Part shown: positions 49,559-52,457 of the stretch, in pieces
Position numbering within the stretch: position 1 is the first letter of the stretch
Layout: each line of letters starts with the position of its first letter
The notes under the pieces: generated by a model
Databases searched by the model: none
What the model was told of the DNA's origin: nothing
What the model saw: the letters and a program-made list of their open reading frames with translations, nothing else
Translations under genes and position numbers: made by a program
Source of the DNA: an uncultured Granulosicoccaceae bacterium
GTDB taxonomy: Bacteria > Pseudomonadota > Gammaproteobacteria > CALCKW01
DNA: 52,457 nt
Direction of reading: 5' to 3'
NCBI GenBank assembly: GCA_937925815.1
Contig: CALAMQ010000010.1
Span: 1-52,457 of the forward strand

Positions 49559-50050
49559 ATGAGCACTGACCCTACCCCGACGCCAGAACTGGACGAGCGC
49601 GATCGCCGCATACTCGAATGCCTACAAAAAGATGGGCGCATGGCCAACAGCGATCTCGCTGAGCGGGTCAACCTGTCCCCGTCCGCCTGCCTTCGCCGAG
49701 TTAAACGCCTGGAAGAAATTGGCGTCATTGACCGCTACGTCGCGCTGCTCGGTCGAGCCAAACTTGGCCGTGCTGGCACTGCCTTTTTGTTGATAAAGAT
49801 GGAGCGCCAATCGAAGGATCTCTTTAAACAGTTCGAGCGGGCGATCGTTGAGATCCCGGAGGTGCTAGAAGTCCATCTGATCGCAGGGGATGCGGATTAC
49901 ATTGTCAAAATGGCATACCGCGACGCGCAAGATTTTGAGAGATTGTATTTTGAAGATCTGATGAATTTGCCGGGTGTGGTCGGCACGCAGACTAAACTCT
50001 CCTTGCGATCCGTTTACAGCGACACCGCGCTCAGAATGCGGCGCAACTGA
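49559..50050 (+). CDS. Lrp/AsnC-family regulator, likely of ald
   Basis: 163 residues. Residues about 10-60 hold the helix-turn-helix (LDERDRRILECLQKDGRMANSDLAERVNLSPSACLRRVKRLEEIGVIDRYVALL), and about 70-150 the RAM effector domain (HLIAGDADYIVKMAYRDAQDFERLYFEDLMNLPGVVGTQTKLSLRSV). The ATG at 49559 has no recognisable ribosome site; the transcript may be leaderless. Located divergently from ald, so it probably activates ald in response to alanine, as its relatives do. Confidence 0.92.
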   Translation: MSTDPTPTPELDERDRRILECLQKDGRMANSDLAERVNLSPSACLRRVKRLEEIGVIDRYVALLGRAKLGRAGTAFLLIKMERQSKDLFKQFERAIVEIPEVLEVHLIAGDADYIVKMAYRDAQDFERLYFEDLMNLPGVVGTQTKLSLRSVYSDTALRMRRN

Positions 50051-50091
50051 GATCGCGCATCGCAATACTTTTGATTGAGGATATGGTTGTA

Positions 50092-50868
50092 ATGGACCTC
50101 TTTACACTTGAAAATTTGTTTACGCTTTTCATGCTGGTGCTGTTGCAAGCCGTGCTTGGCTTTGACAACCTTCTGTACATCTCGCTTGAATCCCAGAGCG
50201 TCCCCACGGCACAACAATCACAACTGCGCAAACTCGGCATCGGTTTGGCGGTTGCCCTGAGAATCGTGTTGCTGTGGTCGCTGGTCTCGATACTCGATAC
50301 GTTCCAAGCAGAAATTTTCAGCGTCAACCTGCCTGGCTTTATCGAGGGCAGTTTCAACTTACAAGCTGTGGTCGTGCTGATTGGAGGCGTGTTCTTGCTC
50401 TACACCGCGACAAAAGAAATCAGCCACATGCTAGTTATTGAAATCAGCGAGTCACACGAACGCAAGCAAAAGTCGTTTTTCTCTGCGCTGATGTGGATCG
50501 TGCTGATGAACGCAGTCTTCTCTTTTGACTCGATCTTGTCCGCCATGGCCTTGACTGACAATTTCATTGTCATGGCAACCGCGATTATCATCGGCGGCAT
50601 ACTCATGATCTGGTTGGCAGACCATGTCACTGAGTTTTTGAAGAAGAACCGCATGTACGAGGTGGTCGGCCTGTTCATCTTGTTCCTCGTTGCGGTTATG
50701 CTGATTTCAGAGGGCGCTCACCTCGCGCATTTGATGTTGTTTAGCTACGCGATTGAGCCTCTGAGCAAAGCCACCTTCTACCTCGTGATTTTCGTAATGG
50801 TGCTTGTGGACATCGTGCAGTCACGGTACCAGCGCAAAATTCAGGCGATGTTGCAGCGCTCGCGTTGA
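50092..50868 (+). CDS. TerC-family integral membrane protein
   Basis: 258 residues from ATG 50092, with GAGGA upstream. About seven membrane segments. Two conserved acidic motifs of the family lie in the membrane: LQAVLGFDNLLYISLESQSV and LMNAVFSFDSILSAM. TerC proteins are linked to tellurite resistance and, in several bacteria, manganese or calcium export; the substrate here is unknown. It follows the lrp gene by 41 bases in the same direction. Confidence 0.9.
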   Translation: MDLFTLENLFTLFMLVLLQAVLGFDNLLYISLESQSVPTAQQSQLRKLGIGLAVALRIVLLWSLVSILDTFQAEIFSVNLPGFIEGSFNLQAVVVLIGGVFLLYTATKEISHMLVIEISESHERKQKSFFSALMWIVLMNAVFSFDSILSAMALTDNFIVMATAIIIGGILMIWLADHVTEFLKKNRMYEVVGLFILFLVAVMLISEGAHLAHLMLFSYAIEPLSKATFYLVIFVMVLVDIVQSRYQRKIQAMLQRSR

Positions 50869-50926
50869 CGCCCATCAGAATGATTTGTTGCCAAATCACT
50901 TGGCGCGCGGTGGCAAGGTGGCAGCG

Positions 50927-50951
50927 GATCACAACAACGCGTGTTGTGATC
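50927..50951. terminator. Perfect hairpin after the TerC gene
   Basis: Arms GATCACAACA (50927-50936) and TGTTGTGATC (50942-50951) with an ACGCG loop, between convergent genes. There is no T run on either side. Confidence 0.5.
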
Positions 50952-50976
50952 TGACAGCTTGCAAGGTTTGGGAATG

Positions 50977-51005
50977 TGAGACCTGAGAATTAATCTCAGG
51001 TCTCA
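50977..51005. terminator. Second perfect hairpin, before the DUF4344-like gene end
   Basis: Arms TGAGACCTGAGA (50977-50988) and TCTCAGGTCTCA (50994-51005) with an ATTAA loop; a 12-bp perfect stem, 10 bases after the convergent gene's stop. No T run. Confidence 0.5.
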
Positions 51006-51015
51006 AGTGATGTGG

Positions 51016-51765
51016 CTAAGGTTCAACACTGCGCTTGGCTGTTTGAAGCATGCGCTCAGCTTGCTCTGACTCAAATAATGGCGCCCAACTGACCAGCATC
51101 TGAGCGTAGTTATCGGCACAAACCGTTCGGCTTTCCGCATCAGCGTCAGCCGACTCGTGACAGGTACTCGACCAGACCCGTTCAATTGAGTGACCGTGAT
51201 CACGCCAATACTGGTCTTCTCCGGAAACAGCAATGCTGTCGTCGTAGAGGTACATTGCACTTTGAGCGATTCGGGCACCACCTGGCACAAGCTCAAGCAG
51301 CATCACGTTCGCCAGATCCGCCACAGCGTCAGTACCCAGCAACTGGGTTGCTGGATCTTGCTGCGCCATCAGTGCGCGTGCCAACTGGTAGACACCTGCA
51401 TACAAAAAGGCGTCGTCAATGAGTTGAGAGCTGGAACCGATATCGGATTTTCGACCAACTGCCGCGGCTCTTGCCATAGCACTGCGCCAATGCCCGTAAC
51501 TGAGCACAATGGTGTTGGTCGCCGGATCAAAGCCGCTTTCAGGGGAATCATCGACAACCACAAACAGGTCACCGCGCAGCGTCGTGTGTCGGTCCGCAAT
51601 ATCAACCAGAGCCTCCAAGGCACCCGAGCGCATCAACGACTGGCGCGCACTGCGGGATGTGGAATTTTCCGGCCACGCCACACTGACAGTGGTCTGTCCC
51701 GCGAGGCTTACACTGGCTACCGCAGCGAGCAAGGCACCGGCTAAATAGCGAATCTGCAACGTCAT
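51016..51765 (-). CDS. DUF4344-like protein lacking the metal-binding motif
   Basis: 249 residues with a signal peptide (MTLQIRYLAGALLAAVASVSLAG). The mature part follows the order I recall for DUF4344, a putative metallopeptidase family: GFDPATNTIVLSYGHW, then a helix DDAFLYAGVYQLARALM, then LLGTDAVADLANVMLLEL and YWRDHGHSIERVWSSTC...CADNY. Where the family has HExGHA, this protein has GVYQLA (about residues 124-129), so it should not bind catalytic zinc. Assignment rests on remembered pattern only. It is probably exported and non-enzymatic. Confidence 0.6.
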   Translation of the reverse strand: MTLQIRYLAGALLAAVASVSLAGQTTVSVAWPENSTSRSARQSLMRSGALEALVDIADRHTTLRGDLFVVVDDSPESGFDPATNTIVLSYGHWRSAMARAAAVGRKSDIGSSSQLIDDAFLYAGVYQLARALMAQQDPATQLLGTDAVADLANVMLLELVPGGARIAQSAMYLYDDSIAVSGEDQYWRDHGHSIERVWSSTCHESADADAESRTVCADNYAQMLVSWAPLFESEQAERMLQTAKRSVEP

Positions 51766-52012
51766 ACTTCAATCCAATGGATTCTCAGAACTTAATTGTA
51801 GTGTTACCCACGCAAATTGGCCCCATGCGCAGAAATGTACTGTCACAGATACAACGCCGCCTCATTGTGCAAAGCCAAAGATACAGCGCTGTAACACCCA
51901 ACGTGAACACATGGTATCGAATGGCGACCACTGGTCAATTTGCGAACTGCCACACGGTGTCACACAGACGTAATTCGGACTATTGCCGCCCCGAATCCGT
52001 TGGTGAACCGCC

Positions 52013-52457
52013 ATGTCGAGCCCCTTTCGCCTCAGTGCTCTGAGCATTGCTCTGGCCACATTGACTGCATGCGGCGGCAATATCGATCCGTCCTCCGTCT
52101 CTTTGAGCCAAGGACCCGCGTCCGCACTCGCACACGAAGTGCCGGATGCGACTCCAGTGGCGACCGGCAATGACGACGACAACGATGATGGCGACGACGG
52201 TACGGGTACCGGCGGCGTAGAGTCGCCCACAGGCGGCGGTGACCCTGACGACTCAGACGACTCTGACGATTCCGACGATTCAGACGATTCAGACGATTCA
52301 GACGATTCCGACGACTCCGACGACTCCGACGACTCCGACGATTCCGACGATTCCGACGATTCCGACGATTCCGACGATTCCGACGATTCCGACGATTCCG
52401 ACGATTCCGACGATTCCGACGATTCCGACGATTCCGACGATTCCGACGATTCCGACG
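52013..52457 (+). CDS. Lipoprotein with Asp-Asp-Ser repeat, 3' truncated by window
   Basis: ATG 52013 begins a lipoprotein signal (SPFRLSALSIALATLTAC) with lipobox LTAC at residues 17-20, followed by GGN, which favours the outer membrane. About 57 residues of low-complexity, acidic linker follow (GNDDDNDDGDDGTGTGG), then a DDS repeat from residue 79 that runs past the window end with no stop. Similar acidic Ser-Asp tracts act as stalks of surface proteins and may bind calcium; any functional domain lies outside the window. Confidence 0.8.
   Translation, partial: MSSPFRLSALSIALATLTACGGNIDPSSVSLSQGPASALAHEVPDATPVATGNDDDNDDGDDGTGTGGVESPTGGGDPDDSDDSDDSDDSDDSDDSDDSDDSDDSDDSDDSDDSDDSDDSDDSDDSDDSDDSDDSDDSDDSDDSDDSD
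52247..52457 (+). repeat. 9-base tandem repeat encoding (Asp-Asp-Ser)n
   Basis: At least 23 units, running off the end. The first ten vary in synonymous codons (GAC/GAT, TCA/TCT/TCC); from 52337 on, 13 full units are identical GACGATTCC. This gradient suggests recent expansion of the 3' part. The unit is a multiple of three, so copy-number change keeps the frame. Real length cannot be judged from the window. Confidence 0.97.

Overview
The window reads as a stretch of chromosome from a free-living, probably marine, gammaproteobacterium with moderately high GC. The evidence is the gene set and gene order: malate synthase G next to a GlcG-type protein, homodimeric pyruvate dehydrogenase (aceE-aceF-lpd), a fused ArgA, the yceF/yceD-rpmF-plsX-fabH block, and uvrC-pgsA followed by tRNA-Gly(GCC), as in the Escherichia/Pseudomonas order. 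Lineage below class is inference. I see no transposase, integrase, phage block or CRISPR array.

Layout. 1-1409: 3' part of an exported-looking protein with a Glu-Pro stalk. 1482-4936 (minus): glcB-glcG-iclR operon. 4937-5533: a control region with a perfect CRP-type palindrome, then a small unknown gene with its own terminator. 5562-11130 (minus): yceD-rpmF-plsX-fabH-uvrC-pgsA-tRNA-Gly, with yceF divergent. 12001-19146: pgi, a ubiquinone-type hydroxylase, a large double-domain HtrA-like protein resembling fungal Nma111, and argA. 19149-22116 (minus): yaeQ, a class III CoA-transferase, ubiX and a LON-substrate-binding protein in a tight operon; asnS is divergent. 23749-26908: a proline-racemase-family enzyme and a PhzF-family enzyme diverging around a 16-bp palindrome, then gap with a promoter and a HexR-like box. 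27075-28903: an acetyltransferase and mtaB, overlapping by 4 bp. 29133-35225: pyruvate dehydrogenase operon. 35437-40456: DoxX, a patatin-like hydrolase, an exported FKBP isomerase, upp, a DUF599 membrane protein and a HAD phosphatase. 40553-48039: betaine-homocysteine methyltransferase, an outer-membrane-like protein and the four sarcosine oxidase genes soxBDAG. 48268-50868: alanine dehydrogenase diverging from an Lrp-type regulator, then a TerC-family protein. 51016-51765: a DUF4344-like protein that seems to have lost its metal site. 52013 to the end: a lipoprotein with an Asp-Asp-Ser repeat that runs off the window.

Together, the metabolic genes suggest a cell that uses osmolytes and amino acids: betaine, sarcosine, hydroxyproline-like compounds and alanine, with glyoxylate entering through malate synthase G and pyruvate entering the TCA cycle through PDH. 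The dimethylglycine-to-sarcosine step is not in the window. Most of the window is ordinary core genome. The observations most worth follow-up are the Nma111-like protein, the HexR-like and CRP-like sites, the 16-bp palindrome between the racemase and PhzF genes, the Ser/Cys active site of the racemase-family enzyme, the outer-membrane gene attached to sox, the degenerate DUF4344 protein and the two low-complexity repeat proteins.
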